This document shows positions 1 through 9,141 of a stretch of DNA of 64,000 nucleotides, piece by piece. The notes below the pieces were generated by a model. It saw only the letters and a list, made by a program, of their open reading frames with translations. It did not search any database and was not told where the DNA came from. The translations under genes were made by a program, and so were the position numbers. Origin of the DNA: JAIBJN01 sp963699495 (GTDB taxonomy: Bacteria; Actinomycetota; Thermoleophilia; Gaiellales; Gaiellaceae); NCBI GenBank assembly GCA_963699495.1, contig CAVOUB010000001.1, positions 1 to 64,000 of the forward strand, given 5' to 3'. Numbering within the stretch: position 1 is the first letter of the stretch; each line of letters begins with the position of its first letter.

Positions 1-1
1 C

Positions 2-73
2 CTCAGGTCCCTCGTCGCCGCGGGCTCCCTCGACGACAGGCTGCGCTGGTCGTACACGCCCGAGCGCGCGTAG
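2..73 (+). CDS. 3' end of an unidentified gene
   Basis: An open frame enters from the left edge and ends at a TAG at 71-73. It encodes 23 residues that finish in LRWSYTPERA. Too little is present to name a family. It probably belongs to the same co-directional nucleotide-sugar cluster, because the next gene starts only 92 bases later on the same strand. No start is inside the window. Confidence 0.4.
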   Translation, partial: LRSLVAAGSLDDRLRWSYTPERA

Positions 74-165
74 GTCATGACGGGCATGACCTGCAGGAGA
101 CGGCGAGTTGGTCCCGGCGTTCGCCGGCGGAACGAGCACTCCCGCCGCGGTGAGGCCGGCGCTCG

Positions 166-1631
166 GTGAAGGTCGTTCTCTTCTGCGGTGGGCTCGGACT
201 CCGCATGCAGGAGGCCGCGCCGAGCATCCCCAAGCCGATGGTGCCGATCGCCAACCGGCCCATCCTGCTCCACATCATGAAGTACTACGCGCACTTCGGG
301 CACGACGATTTCGTCATCTGCCTCGGCCACAAGGGCGACGTGATCAAGGAGTACTTCCTCAACTACAACGAGGCACTCGCGAACGATTTCGTCCTCTCGC
401 AGGGCGGAGCGCACGTGGAGCTTCTCGCCAGCGACATCCGAGACTGGCGCATCACCTTCGTCAACACCGGCCTGCAGAGCAACGTCGGCCAGCGCCTCAA
501 GGCGGTGCAGGACCACCTCCGCGGCGAGGAGATCTTTCTCGCCACCTACGGCGACGCCGTCACGGACGCGCCGCTGCTCGCGGATGCTCGCCAACTTTCA
601 CGAGCGCGACAAGACGGCCGCCTTCCTCTGCGTGCGCCCGAAGAGCTACTCGTTCCACACCGTCCGGCTCTCGGATGGCGCGATCGTCCGCGGACTCGAA
701 GACGTGACGCGGGCCGACATGTGGATCAACGGCGGCTTCTTCATCTTCCGGCCCGAGATCTTCGACCACATCCACGAGGGCGAGGAGTTGGTCGAGGAGC
801 CGTTCCAGCGGCTGATCGACGACGAGGAGCTGATCGCCTATCCGTACGAAGGATTCTGGGCGCCGATGGACACCCTGAAGGACAAGCACAACCTCGAAAC
901 GCTCGCGGCGTCGGGTCGGCCTCCGTGGGAGGTCTGGACGGCTCCCGACAGCGACCAGACCACCGGAAGCGGCCTGGCCGTGATCACGCTCGAGCTGAGC
1001 CAGATCCCGTCACCCCTCCGCATCCTCGCGATCGGCTGCCACGCGGACGACATCGAGATCGGCTGCGGCGGGACGATCCTTCGGCTGATCGCGACACCAT
1101 CCGAGCGTCGAGGTCTGCTGGGTCGTCCTGAGCGCCCACGGCGAGCGGGCAGACGAGGTGCACGCAAGCGCCGAGGCCTTTCTCCACGGAAGCCAGCGGC
1201 AGCAGATCCTCGTCGGGGACTTTCGAGACGGCTTCCTTCCGTACAGCGGAGGAGACGTCAAGCAATTCTTCGAGGACCTGAAGCCTGTCATCACCCCCGA
1301 TCTGATCTTCACGCACTACGGCAAGGATCTGCACCAGGATCACCGACTCGCATCGGAGCTGACCTGGAACACGTTCCGCGACCATTTCATCCTCGAGTAC
1401 GAGGTTCCCAAGTACGACGGCGACCTGGGCGCCCCCAACGTCTTCGTCCATCTCGACGAAGCGCTCGTCAAGCGGAAGGTCGAGAACCTGCTTACGCACT
1501 TCCAGACACAGCGGGATCGACGGTGGTTCACCGAGGATCTCTTTCTGAGCATCCTCCGGCTTCGCGGCATGGAGTCGAACGCTCCGGACCGGTACGCAGA
1601 GGCCTTCTACGGACGGAAGGTCGTTCTGTGA
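166..1631 (+). CDS. rfbF: Glucose-1-phosphate cytidylyltransferase joined to PIG-L deacetylase (two apparent frameshifts)
   Basis: The N-terminal part opens with a nucleotidyltransferase signature (LFCGGLGLRM, then PKPMVPIANRPILLH) and ends in WAPMDTLKDK and PPWEVW, as CDP-glucose synthases (RfbF) do. It activates glucose-1-phosphate with CTP. After a linker of about 25 residues the same frame continues into a PIG-L/LmbE deacetylase (AIGCHADDIEIGCGGT; later HYGKDLHQDHR), a zinc N-deacetylase fold. The GTG at 166 is the only start after an in-frame stop at 151. The frame slips near 583 (LLAD to MLANFHERD) and near 1095 (RLIA to HPSVEV). Both sides of each slip match the family, so a single-base error or recent mutation is likely. 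The fusion could also be two genes whose boundary is obscured. Confidence 0.75.
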
Positions 1632-1654
1632 ACAGGGCCAGGCGGTAGGCGATC

Positions 1655-2725
1655 GTGACCGGAGGATCGTCCCGATCGGCCCCTCAGGCCGACCGTAGCC
1701 CCAGGGTGAGCGTCCTTATCCCGACGTACAAAGACGCCGATCTTCTTCGCAAGTCGGTGCCGGTGTTCCTCGACCACGCGCCCGAAGAGGTCGAGATCCT
1801 CGTCCTGAACAACGACCCGTCGCAGGACGTCGGGGCAGCACTCGAAGGCCTTGGTGACGACAACCGAGTTCGACTGGTCGAGATGGGATGGGAGGCAGGA
1901 TTCGCCCGAGCGGTGAATCGCGGTATCCGCGAGACGTCGGGCGAGTTCGTCATGTTGTGCAACGCCGATCTCTTTCCAACTCCGACGTACCTCGCCGAGA
2001 TCCTCTCGTTCTTCGAGACGCACCCCGCCGCCGGCGCGGCGATCGGGAAGCTTCTTCGCTACGACCTCGAGCTGGACCGCCCGACGGACGTCATTGACAC
2101 CGCCGGCCTCGTCCTGACCCGACAGCGCCGATTCGTCCCGCGTGGCGAAGGAGAACGAGACGTGGGCCAGTTCGACGAGGAGCTCGAAGTCTTCGGCATC
2201 GACGGGGCTGCGCCGGTCCTGCGTCGCCGAGCGCTCGAGGAGATCAGCGTCGACCGGGAATACCTCGACGAGAACTTCTTCGCACACAAGGAGGACCACG
2301 ACATCTCGTGGCGCCTGCACCTCGCCGGCTGGGAATGCTGGTACGCGCCGGCGGCGGTCGCCCACCACGGCCGAACCACACGCGGGCTCGGATCCAGTGG
2401 ATATCTGTCTGCGATCCGGACCTTCCACCGGACCGAGTTGGAGAAGTCCCAGGCCGTGCGGGTCAACGCCATGAAGAACCAATGGCTAATGCTCCTGAAG
2501 AACGAGGATGGTTTCAACTTCCTCCGTGATTTCCCGTTCATCGTCGCCCGCGAGGCGATGGTCGTCACGCATCGCCTTGTCTTCGCACCGAAATCGCTCG
2601 TGGCGATTCCGATGACGGTCAAGCTTCTGCCCGAGACGCTGCGAAAGCGACGTGCAGCCAAGCGCGGTCAGAAGATGAATCCGCGGGCGCTTCGCCACTG
2701 GCTCGCCGCCCGGGACCGTTCGTGA
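1655..2725 (+). CDS. Family 2 glycosyltransferase
   Basis: A 356-residue GT-A enzyme predicted to move a sugar from a nucleotide donor to a growing surface glycan. Residues 18-30 read VSVLIPTYKDADL, the usual GT2 opening strand. MLCNADLFPTP carries the metal-binding acidic motif as NAD, and the AHKEDHDISWRLH segment matches the acceptor-side ED motif of rhamnosyltransferase-like GT2s. The start is a GTG. The stop overlaps the next gene's GTG by 4 bases, so the two glycosyltransferases are translationally coupled. Donor and acceptor cannot be read from sequence. Confidence 0.85.
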   Translation: MTGGSSRSAPQADRSPRVSVLIPTYKDADLLRKSVPVFLDHAPEEVEILVLNNDPSQDVGAALEGLGDDNRVRLVEMGWEAGFARAVNRGIRETSGEFVMLCNADLFPTPTYLAEILSFFETHPAAGAAIGKLLRYDLELDRPTDVIDTAGLVLTRQRRFVPRGEGERDVGQFDEELEVFGIDGAAPVLRRRALEEISVDREYLDENFFAHKEDHDISWRLHLAGWECWYAPAAVAHHGRTTRGLGSSGYLSAIRTFHRTELEKSQAVRVNAMKNQWLMLLKNEDGFNFLRDFPFIVAREAMVVTHRLVFAPKSLVAIPMTVKLLPETLRKRRAAKRGQKMNPRALRHWLAARDRS

Positions 2726-3933
2726 AGGCAGGCGCTCGGACGCGTTCGGACGACGGCCGCGACACCGGATCGATGCCCATGCGAATCGCAATCATCGTCA
2801 ACATGGTCGCGCCGTACACGAAGCCGCTCTTCGAACGGTTGGCGAACCGGGAGGAATGCGAGCTCCTGGTGGTCTCGGAGACGCCCATGGAACGAGATCG
2901 CCATTGGGATCCCGAAACCGATCTCCCGTTCGCCCACGTCCTCCTCGAGTCGTGGACGGTCGATCTCGCCTGGCTCGCGAGGGGCTCGGGCTTCAAGACG
3001 AGGTACGACACCTATCTCTACATCTCGAAACGACCGCTTCGCCCCCTCAACGCCTTCGCTCCCGACGTCGTCGTCGCCGCCGGCGGCGGAATCTGGTCGT
3101 CGCCCGCCAACATCGCGGTCCTGGCGGCGCGGCGCCGGCGAGGCTGGGCGGTCGTTCCGTGGTGGGGAAGCTTCACCCGCTCGCACCCCACATGGCCCCG
3201 GAGGCTCGCCGACCCGTGGGTGAAGTACTTCATGCGGACGGCCGACGCGTGCCTCGCGTACGGGACGCGCCAAGCGCGCGATCTCGCCGCCATGGGGGTT
3301 GATCCGGCGCGGACGGTGATCGCCCCTATCACTGCGCTGGCCCCGGAGCGGCCGCCGACACCCGAGTCGATCCGGACCGGACAGGACGCGCGATTCCTCT
3401 TCGTCGGGCGCCTCATCGAGCGCAAAGGCCTCGAGGTCCTCCTCGGAGCGTTTGCGCTCTTGGAGGGAGGCGAGCTCTGGATCGCCGGGGACGGGCCGCT
3501 CGATGAGGCCGTCTCCCGGGCGGCGGCTCGAGACCCCCGTATCCGTCTCTTCGGACACGTCCCCGGAAAGGGCCTAAGCGACCTCTACAGCGAGGTTGAC
3601 GCGCTGGTCGTCCCTTCGCTGTACGAGACCTGGGGTCTCGTCGTCCACGAAGGGCTCGCTCACGGACTGCCCGTGATCGCGACGGATCAGGTCGGATCGG
3701 CCGACGACCTCATCGACCCCGGCGTGAACGGGTACGTCGTCGCGGCCGGGTCCGCAGAGGAAACCGCGCAAGCGATGCGCGCGATCGCCAAGTGGACGCA
3801 GGAGCAACGCACCGATGCGGTCAGGCGCTCGACCGAGACTCTGGCGTCCTGCTCGTTCGACCGGGGTGCAGATGGATTCGTCCAGGGCTGCGCGCTCGCT
3901 CTCGAGCACCGGAAGCGGACGGCGCAGCCATGA
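2722..3933 (+). CDS. GT4-type glycosyltransferase
   Basis: A 403-residue GT-B enzyme. The C-terminal nucleotide-sugar domain is clear: FLFVGRLIERKGLEVLL, then VPSLYETWGLVVHEGLAHGL with the EX7E motif, then PVIATDQVGSADDLI. The N-terminal domain contains RIAIIVNMVAPYTKPLFERL. The GTG at 2722 overlaps the upstream stop. An internal ATG at 2779 (MRIAII) would remove about 19 poorly conserved residues and may be the true start. It acts with the preceding GT2 in glycan assembly. Confidence 0.85.
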   Translation: MKAGARTRSDDGRDTGSMPMRIAIIVNMVAPYTKPLFERLANREECELLVVSETPMERDRHWDPETDLPFAHVLLESWTVDLAWLARGSGFKTRYDTYLYISKRPLRPLNAFAPDVVVAAGGGIWSSPANIAVLAARRRRGWAVVPWWGSFTRSHPTWPRRLADPWVKYFMRTADACLAYGTRQARDLAAMGVDPARTVIAPITALAPERPPTPESIRTGQDARFLFVGRLIERKGLEVLLGAFALLEGGELWIAGDGPLDEAVSRAAARDPRIRLFGHVPGKGLSDLYSEVDALVVPSLYETWGLVVHEGLAHGLPVIATDQVGSADDLIDPGVNGYVVAAGSAEETAQAMRAIAKWTQEQRTDAVRRSTETLASCSFDRGADGFVQGCALALEHRKRTAQP

Positions 3934-4068
3934 TCTCCGCGCGGTAACCCGGTACCGAACCGGCGACCTCCCCTTTTGGGTGGTCTTGACCCAGCGAGCC
4001 GGCGCCGCGTGGGCTGAAACCCGGCCACGGGCTATCCTCGGAACAGCCTCAACGAAAGGAGCTATCGG

Positions 4069-4662
4069 GTGCTCTTCACCGAGACGAAGCTGCGCGGGGC
4101 GTTCGTCATCGATCTCGAACGGCGGGAAGACAATCGTGGGTTCTTCGCCCGCGCGTTCTGCCAGAACGAGTTCAGCGACCACGGACTCAAGCCGGTCATC
4201 GCGCAGGCGAACATCGGCTTCAACCGGCAGCGCGGTTGCATGCGCGGAATGCATTTCCAGTACCCACCCGCGGCAGAGACGAAAGTCGTCCGCTGCACAC
4301 GTGGAGCCGTTCACGACATCATCGTCGATCTGCGACCCGAGAGCCCGACGTTTCTCGAGCACGTCTCCGTCGAGCTCACGGCGGACAACCATCGCGCGAT
4401 CTACATCCCCGAGCGCTTCGCGCACGGCTACCAGGCTCTCGAAGACGAGACGGAGACGAGCTACCAGGTCGGCGAGTTCTACACTCCGGGCGCCGAGGGC
4501 GGGCTTCGGTGCGACGATCCGGCCCTGGGGCTCACATGGCCCCTCCCCGTCAGCGAGATCTCCGAGAAGGACGCGGCCTGGCCACTGCTCGCCGACGTGG
4601 AGTCCGAGGTTCGACGGAGAATGGCCGTCGATGCCGACCGCGAGCCGGCGGGGGCCGTCTGA
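4069..4662 (+). CDS. rfbC: dTDP-4-dehydrorhamnose 3,5-epimerase-type sugar epimerase
   Basis: A 197-residue RmlC-family cupin that epimerises 4-keto-sugar nucleotides. The catalytic histidine is in MRGMHFQYPP (about residue 62), and the later FAHGYQAL supplies the conserved tyrosine near residue 121. VVRCTRGAVHDIIVDLR is the core cupin strand. The GTG start has a good GAAAGGAG ribosome site. The rest of the dTDP-rhamnose pathway is not visible here. Next to a cytidylyltransferase, the substrate could be a CDP- rather than a dTDP-sugar. The stop overlaps the ATG of the next gene. Confidence 0.85.
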   Translation: MLFTETKLRGAFVIDLERREDNRGFFARAFCQNEFSDHGLKPVIAQANIGFNRQRGCMRGMHFQYPPAAETKVVRCTRGAVHDIIVDLRPESPTFLEHVSVELTADNHRAIYIPERFAHGYQALEDETETSYQVGEFYTPGAEGGLRCDDPALGLTWPLPVSEISEKDAAWPLLADVESEVRRRMAVDADREPAGAV

Positions 4663-6041
4663 TGATCATCGTCGACCGGGCGCTGCGTGCCCGCGAGGAG
4701 GAAGGACGGCCCATCAAGGTCGGAATGCTGGGCGCCGGCTTCATGGCTCAGGGCCTCGCGAACCAGATCCGAAACAGCGTCCCGGGGATGGAGATCGTCG
4801 CGATCTACGGCCGACGTCCCGAGAAGGCGCTCGCCGCGTTCCGTTACGCCGGCGACGGCGACGCCGTCGAGGTGGCGAACCTCGACGACTTCGAAGACGC
4901 GTTGAGGGCGGGACGCTCCGTCGTCACCGAGGACGCGCCGCTCCTCTGCCGGTCGGAGCAGATCGACGCGATCATGGACGTCACCGGATCGGTCGAGCTC
5001 GGAGCAACGGCCGCGCTCGAGGCATTCGAGCACGGCAAGCACTTCGTCGCGATGAACGCAGAGCTCGACGGAACCCTCGGGCCGATTCTCCACACCCATG
5101 CGCGTAAGCACGGAGTCGAGTTCTCCGCCTGTGATGGAGACGAGCCGGGGCTGCAGATGAACCTCTATCGCTGGGTGCGCGGGCTGGGCCTCGAGCCGAG
5201 AGTGATGGGGAACGTCAAGGGCCTGCAGGATCCGTACCGCACGCCGGAGACGCAGAAGGGATTCGCGGAACAGTGGGGTCAGAACCCCGCGATGGTCACG
5301 TCGTTCGCGGACGGCTCGAAGATCAGCTTCGAGCAGACGATCGTGGCCAACGCGACGGGCGCCAAGGTGCTCCAGCGGGGGATGTCCCGCGGCACGCCGT
5401 TCGACGGCTCCCCGCTCGAGCTCTCCTCGCTGTACGACCTGGACGAGGTGCGAGCGCTGGGTTCGATCGTCGACTACACCGTCGGCCCTTCGTCGGTGAA
5501 GATCTTCTGCCTGGCCGAGCACGAGGATCCGAAGCAACGCCACTACCTCAGCCTCTACAAGATGGGTGATGGGCCTCTCTATCCCTTCTGGGTGCCGTAT
5601 CACTTGCCCCATTTCGAGGCGCCGACTGCGATCGCGCGGGTCGTCCTCTTCGGGGACAACCTTGCACCGCCCCTCGGAGGACCCAGCGTGGAGGTGTGCG
5701 CCGTCGCGAAGCGAGATCTCCGCGCCGGCGAGACGCTCGACGAGTACGGGATGTTCATGACCTACGGCGAGGCGGCGAATACCGACGAGATGAGCGCCGG
5801 CCGATACCTTCCCGAGGGCCTCGTCGAGGGCTGCCGGCTGCTTCGCGACGTCCCCAAGGACGAGGTCGTGACCTACGACGACGTCGACCTCCCGGAAGGT
5901 CGGGTGGCCGACCGGCTGCGCGCCGAGCAATACCGGCACTTCACCGGCGAAACGTGGCTCGAGGAGCGCCCAGGCGGCAGCGTGACCAGAACCGAGCGCG
6001 GCGTCGACACGGGCTCAGCGACTTCTCGCGAAATTCACTGA
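4662..6041 (+). CDS. COG4091-type NAD(P)-dependent oxidoreductase with C-terminal SAF domain
   Basis: A 459-residue protein. Residues 18-40 (IKVGMLGAGFMAQGLANQI) form a Rossmann dinucleotide-binding start. The middle resembles homoserine dehydrogenase (VTGSVELGATAALEAFEHGKHFVAMNAELD). The C-terminus carries a SAF-like module (VCAVAKRDLRAGETLDEYG) of the kind found in COG4091 'predicted homoserine dehydrogenases'. The ATG overlaps the upstream TGA. Amino-acid homoserine genes are absent, so an oxidoreductase step on a sugar intermediate is more likely than threonine synthesis. That is inference from context. Confidence 0.7.
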   Translation: MIIVDRALRAREEEGRPIKVGMLGAGFMAQGLANQIRNSVPGMEIVAIYGRRPEKALAAFRYAGDGDAVEVANLDDFEDALRAGRSVVTEDAPLLCRSEQIDAIMDVTGSVELGATAALEAFEHGKHFVAMNAELDGTLGPILHTHARKHGVEFSACDGDEPGLQMNLYRWVRGLGLEPRVMGNVKGLQDPYRTPETQKGFAEQWGQNPAMVTSFADGSKISFEQTIVANATGAKVLQRGMSRGTPFDGSPLELSSLYDLDEVRALGSIVDYTVGPSSVKIFCLAEHEDPKQRHYLSLYKMGDGPLYPFWVPYHLPHFEAPTAIARVVLFGDNLAPPLGGPSVEVCAVAKRDLRAGETLDEYGMFMTYGEAANTDEMSAGRYLPEGLVEGCRLLRDVPKDEVVTYDDVDLPEGRVADRLRAEQYRHFTGETWLEERPGGSVTRTERGVDTGSATSREIH

Positions 6042-6108
6042 GCTTTCACTAGAAATTTACGATCGTTCGCGTTACGCTTTGGAACTCACGGTCCCCGCGT
6101 TTCGGGAC

Positions 6109-6147
6109 AGGGGTTGCGGCAAATCGGGTCAAGGGGTTGCGGCAAAT
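6109..6147 (+). repeat. Tandem direct repeat at the start of the decarboxylase gene
   Basis: The 16-mer AGGGGTTGCGGCAAAT occurs at 6109-6124 and again at 6132-6147. The second copy contains the ribosome site (AAGGGG) and runs into the ATG at 6146. In the first copy the same position reads ATC, so no start is formed. The 6042-6090 stretch before it is the most AT-rich piece of this cluster and probably holds a promoter. Confidence 0.7.
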
Positions 6148-7114
6148 GGCTACTGCGGTCGTAACAGGCGGTGCCGGGTTTCTCGGCTCGCATCTATGTG
6201 ACTTCCTGCTCGCAAGCGGGCAACGAGTCGTCTGCGTCGACAACCTCGACACGGGGTCGCTCGAGAACATCCAACACATCCGGAACGGCTCGGATTTTCG
6301 CTTCATCAACCACGATCTCACCGAGCCGCTCTTCATCGAGGAGTCGGTGGACGTCGTGTTCCATCTGGCCAGCCCGGCCAGCCCGATCGACTACCTCCGA
6401 CTGCCCCTGCACACGCTCAAGGTGGGCTCGTACGGCACCCACCACATGCTCGGACTCGCGAAGTTCAAGCGCGCCCGGTTCATGCTCGCCTCGACGAGCG
6501 AGGTCTACGGCGACCCCCAGGTCCACCCGCAGCCGGAGACGTACTGGGGCCACGTGAACTCGGTCGGCCCGCGGGGAGTCTACGACGAGGCGAAGCGCTA
6601 CGCGGAAGCGCTCACCATGGCGTACCACCGCCAGCAGGGGGTCGACACCTGCATCGCACGCATCTTCAACACCTACGGTCCGCGGATGCGACGGGACGAC
6701 GGGCGCGCCATCCCGACGTTCTTCGGCCAGGCACTCGAAGCGAAGCCGCTCACCGTCTTCGGCGACGGCTCCCAGACTCGCTCCTTCTGCTACGTCGACG
6801 ATCTCGTGCGGGGGTTCAACCTGCTCGTCCAGAGCGAGGAGCACCTTCCGGTCAACCTCGGGAACCCGCATGAGATGACCCTGCTCGACCTGGCCGAGAC
6901 CGTCATCCGGGTCACGGACTCGAAGAGCGAGGTCGTCTTCGAGGCCCTGCCGATCGACGATCCCCAGGTCCGGCAGCCGGACATCACGCGGGCCCGCCAG
7001 GTCCTGCACTGGCAGCCCCACGTCGAACTGGAAGACGGCCTGCGGCGAACGCTCAACAGTCTGGTGGACGGGGCCGGCATGCTTCCCCACCCCCTTCCGG
7101 CGGTCGGGCGATGA
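6146..7114 (+). CDS. UDP-glucuronate decarboxylase (UDP-xylose synthase type)
   Basis: A 322-residue extended SDR enzyme that converts UDP-glucuronate to UDP-xylose. TGGAGFLG (residues 7-14) binds NAD. SEVYGDP and YDEAK (Tyr146, Lys150) form the catalytic set. ARIFNTYGPRM and FGDGSQTRSFCYVDDLV are typical of UXS enzymes. ATG 6146 is preferred to the in-frame TTG at 6137 because AAGGGG lies 9 bases upstream and the Rossmann strand then starts at residue 3. The next gene makes its substrate, UDP-glucuronate, and overlaps it by 4 bases. Confidence 0.88.
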   Translation: MATAVVTGGAGFLGSHLCDFLLASGQRVVCVDNLDTGSLENIQHIRNGSDFRFINHDLTEPLFIEESVDVVFHLASPASPIDYLRLPLHTLKVGSYGTHHMLGLAKFKRARFMLASTSEVYGDPQVHPQPETYWGHVNSVGPRGVYDEAKRYAEALTMAYHRQQGVDTCIARIFNTYGPRMRRDDGRAIPTFFGQALEAKPLTVFGDGSQTRSFCYVDDLVRGFNLLVQSEEHLPVNLGNPHEMTLLDLAETVIRVTDSKSEVVFEALPIDDPQVRQPDITRARQVLHWQPHVELEDGLRRTLNSLVDGAGMLPHPLPAVGR

Positions 7115-8481
7115 GAGAGCCGATCGGCATCTTGGGAGCCGGCTGGGTGGGTCTCGTCAGCGCCGCCTGCTACGCCGACCTCGGTTACGAAGTGATCGTT
7201 CGCGACGTCGAAGCGATGCGGATCGCGGACCTCGAGGCTGGGCGTGTGCCGATCCACGAACCGGGGCTCGGAGAACTCCTCGACCGAAATCGCGATCGCC
7301 TTCGGTTCACCACCCGCGCTGCTGACGTGTTTCAAAGGGCTCGGCTTGTGTTCGTCTGCGTCGGGACTCCTCCCACGTACTCCGGGGACGCGGATCTGAG
7401 TGCCGTCTGGCAGGTGGTCGACGAGCTGCCGGATACCACAAACGGACTCGTGCTCGTCATGAAAAGCACCGTTCCGCCCGGAACCGGCGAACGGGTGCGC
7501 GCGTGGCTCGACGGCCGCGGGCTTTCCAATGTCGCTTACGTCTCGAATCCCGAGTTTCTCGCCGAGGGCACTGCGCTTGCGGACTTCACGCACCCCGACC
7601 GAATCGTCGTGGGCTCATTCCGGAACGAGGAAGGCGACCGGGTAGCAAAGCTCCACGAGGAGCTTGGGGCGCCCGTCGTGCGCACTGATGTCACATCGGC
7701 GGAGATGATCAAGTATGCGTCGAATGCCTTTCTTGCGACGAAGATCTCATTCATCAACGAGATCGCCAATGTGTGCGAGGAGGTGGGAGCCGACGTCACT
7801 TTGGTTGCCGACGGAATGGGCCTCGACCGGCGCATCGGACCACAGTTCCTCCGGCCCGGCATCGGGTACGGGGGCTCGTGCTTCCCCAAAGATGTCTCCG
7901 CCCTGAAGCAGTTGGCCGGCAACTCGGGTTACCACTTTCAGCTCCTGACCTCCGTGATCGAAGTCAACGAGCTGCAGAAGCGGCGAGTCGTCGGGAAGTT
8001 GCGTAAGCATCTCGGCAGCCTTCGTGAGCGGACGGTCGTGCTTCTCGGACTTGCTTTCAAGCCCGACACGAACGACATTCGCGAGGCTTCGAGCCTCGTC
8101 CTGGCCATGCGACTGCTCGCCGAGGGGGCACACGTCAGGGCGTGGGATCCTGTCGCCATCGAGGTCGCGCGGCCGCACCTCCCAGGGGTTCAACTCTACG
8201 AGGATCTCCTCGAGGCCGTTTCCGGGGCGGACGCGGCAGTCATCGTCACCGAGTGGAATGAGCTGAAGGCGTTGCCACGGCTCGAAGTACGTACTGCGAT
8301 GAAGTGCCCCTTGATCGTTGACGGTCGTAACTTTCTCGATCCCGACACCGTGCGGCGGGCCGGCTTCACGTACGAGGGGATCGGGCGACCGTCCTGGCCC
8401 GTCGAAGAGCAACGACCGCCACAACCGCTCGAACTCCCCGCAGCGTTGGCTCCTTCCCTCGCTGAGGTTCCGACGGGCTGA
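7111..8481 (+). CDS. ugd: UDP-glucose 6-dehydrogenase
   Basis: A 456-residue UGD that oxidises UDP-glucose to UDP-glucuronate with two NAD+. GILGAGWVGLVSA is the N-terminal NAD site. EPGLGELL and NPEFLAEGTA are family motifs. The catalytic cysteine is Cys257 in GIGYGGSCFPKD. The C-terminal domain begins around VVLLGLAFKPDTNDIREAS. The ATG overlaps the stop of the decarboxylase gene, so the pair supplies UDP-xylose in sequence. Base composition drops slightly relative to its neighbours, with more A/T third positions after about 7300. Confidence 0.92.
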   Translation: MREPIGILGAGWVGLVSAACYADLGYEVIVRDVEAMRIADLEAGRVPIHEPGLGELLDRNRDRLRFTTRAADVFQRARLVFVCVGTPPTYSGDADLSAVWQVVDELPDTTNGLVLVMKSTVPPGTGERVRAWLDGRGLSNVAYVSNPEFLAEGTALADFTHPDRIVVGSFRNEEGDRVAKLHEELGAPVVRTDVTSAEMIKYASNAFLATKISFINEIANVCEEVGADVTLVADGMGLDRRIGPQFLRPGIGYGGSCFPKDVSALKQLAGNSGYHFQLLTSVIEVNELQKRRVVGKLRKHLGSLRERTVVLLGLAFKPDTNDIREASSLVLAMRLLAEGAHVRAWDPVAIEVARPHLPGVQLYEDLLEAVSGADAAVIVTEWNELKALPRLEVRTAMKCPLIVDGRNFLDPDTVRRAGFTYEGIGRPSWPVEEQRPPQPLELPAALAPSLAEVPTG

Positions 8482-8540
8482 CGCGTCGCAGCGTCTCGCG
8501 ACCCGAAGACTTCAGCCACGGCCGCGAACTCTGCAGAGGT

Positions 8541-8697
8541 GTGTTCATTCATCCGACGGCGATCGTCCAAACCACGAACATCGGCCCACGGCATGGGCAG
8601 GGCGTTCACGCACACCCTCGAGGGGGCCGAGACTGGAACGACTGCAATATCGGCGGTCATTGCTACAGCGAAGGCGGCGTCCGAGTCGGTGACCTGA
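8541..8697 (+). pseudogene. Truncated, frameshifted left-handed beta-helix sugar acetyltransferase remnant
   Basis: A GTG-started frame gives FIHPTAIVQTTNIGP and, after a short scrambled stretch, CNIGGHCYSEGGVRVGD. This is the hexapeptide-repeat N-terminus of WbpD-like UDP-sugar N-acetyltransferases. Between about 8590 and 8635 the reading frame has to shift at least twice to recover the expected helix coils. The similarity stops near 8697, leaving about 50 of the usual 150-190 residues. It looks like a decayed last gene of the glycan cluster. Confidence 0.6.
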
Positions 8698-8770
8698 AGG
8701 GTGCCAAAACCCGATCCCGGGTTCGAAGAGGTCTGGCAGCCTTCTGACCTAGAGGTGCTGATCCGTTGGG

Positions 8771-9141
8771 GCTGTCGAGAATCGGGATCAGCGCCGGCCG
8801 TTTCGGGTGCAGCGCTTTCGTCATCTTCGAGAAACCGACTCCACAGATGTCGGCGTACGCGTCGAAGAGCCGGGTCAGCGGCACCCACGGGATCGAGGTC
8901 GTCGCCTCCGCCAACGATCATCGGGGAGGACCTTGCGCAAGGCGCGTTCGATCATCGCTGCGATCTCGGCCGCCGAGATGCGGACACCGCCCCGGTTCGC
9001 CAGCCTCAGGTCACTCTCGTCGAAGGCTGCGGGGCCTGAGGAGTCGTAGGCCCCATGGCTGGAATACGCGGCGTGGAACTCGAGCGCCAGCTCGAGCGGA
9101 TTCTCGACCTTGACACCACCCCGAAGAATGATCGTGCTCAT
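8771..9141 (-). pseudogene. Remnant of a hypothetical actinobacterial gene
   Basis: On the minus strand an ATG at 9141 starts a natural-looking protein (MSTIILRGGVKVENPLELA, then ANRGGVRISAAEIAAMIERAL). It loses its frame near 8925 and continues in another frame as IPWVPLTRLFDAYADICGVGF and KALHPKRPALIPILDS, ending near 8771 without a stop of its own. I recall such proteins as a small uncharacterised actinobacterial family but cannot name it securely. The frameshift and the missing C-terminus argue for decay. Confidence 0.5.

Noticed and set aside
8701..8740. GGGTTCGAAG near 8719 looks like a tRNA T-loop
   Set aside because: No T-stem pairing or acceptor strand surrounds it, so it is probably chance.
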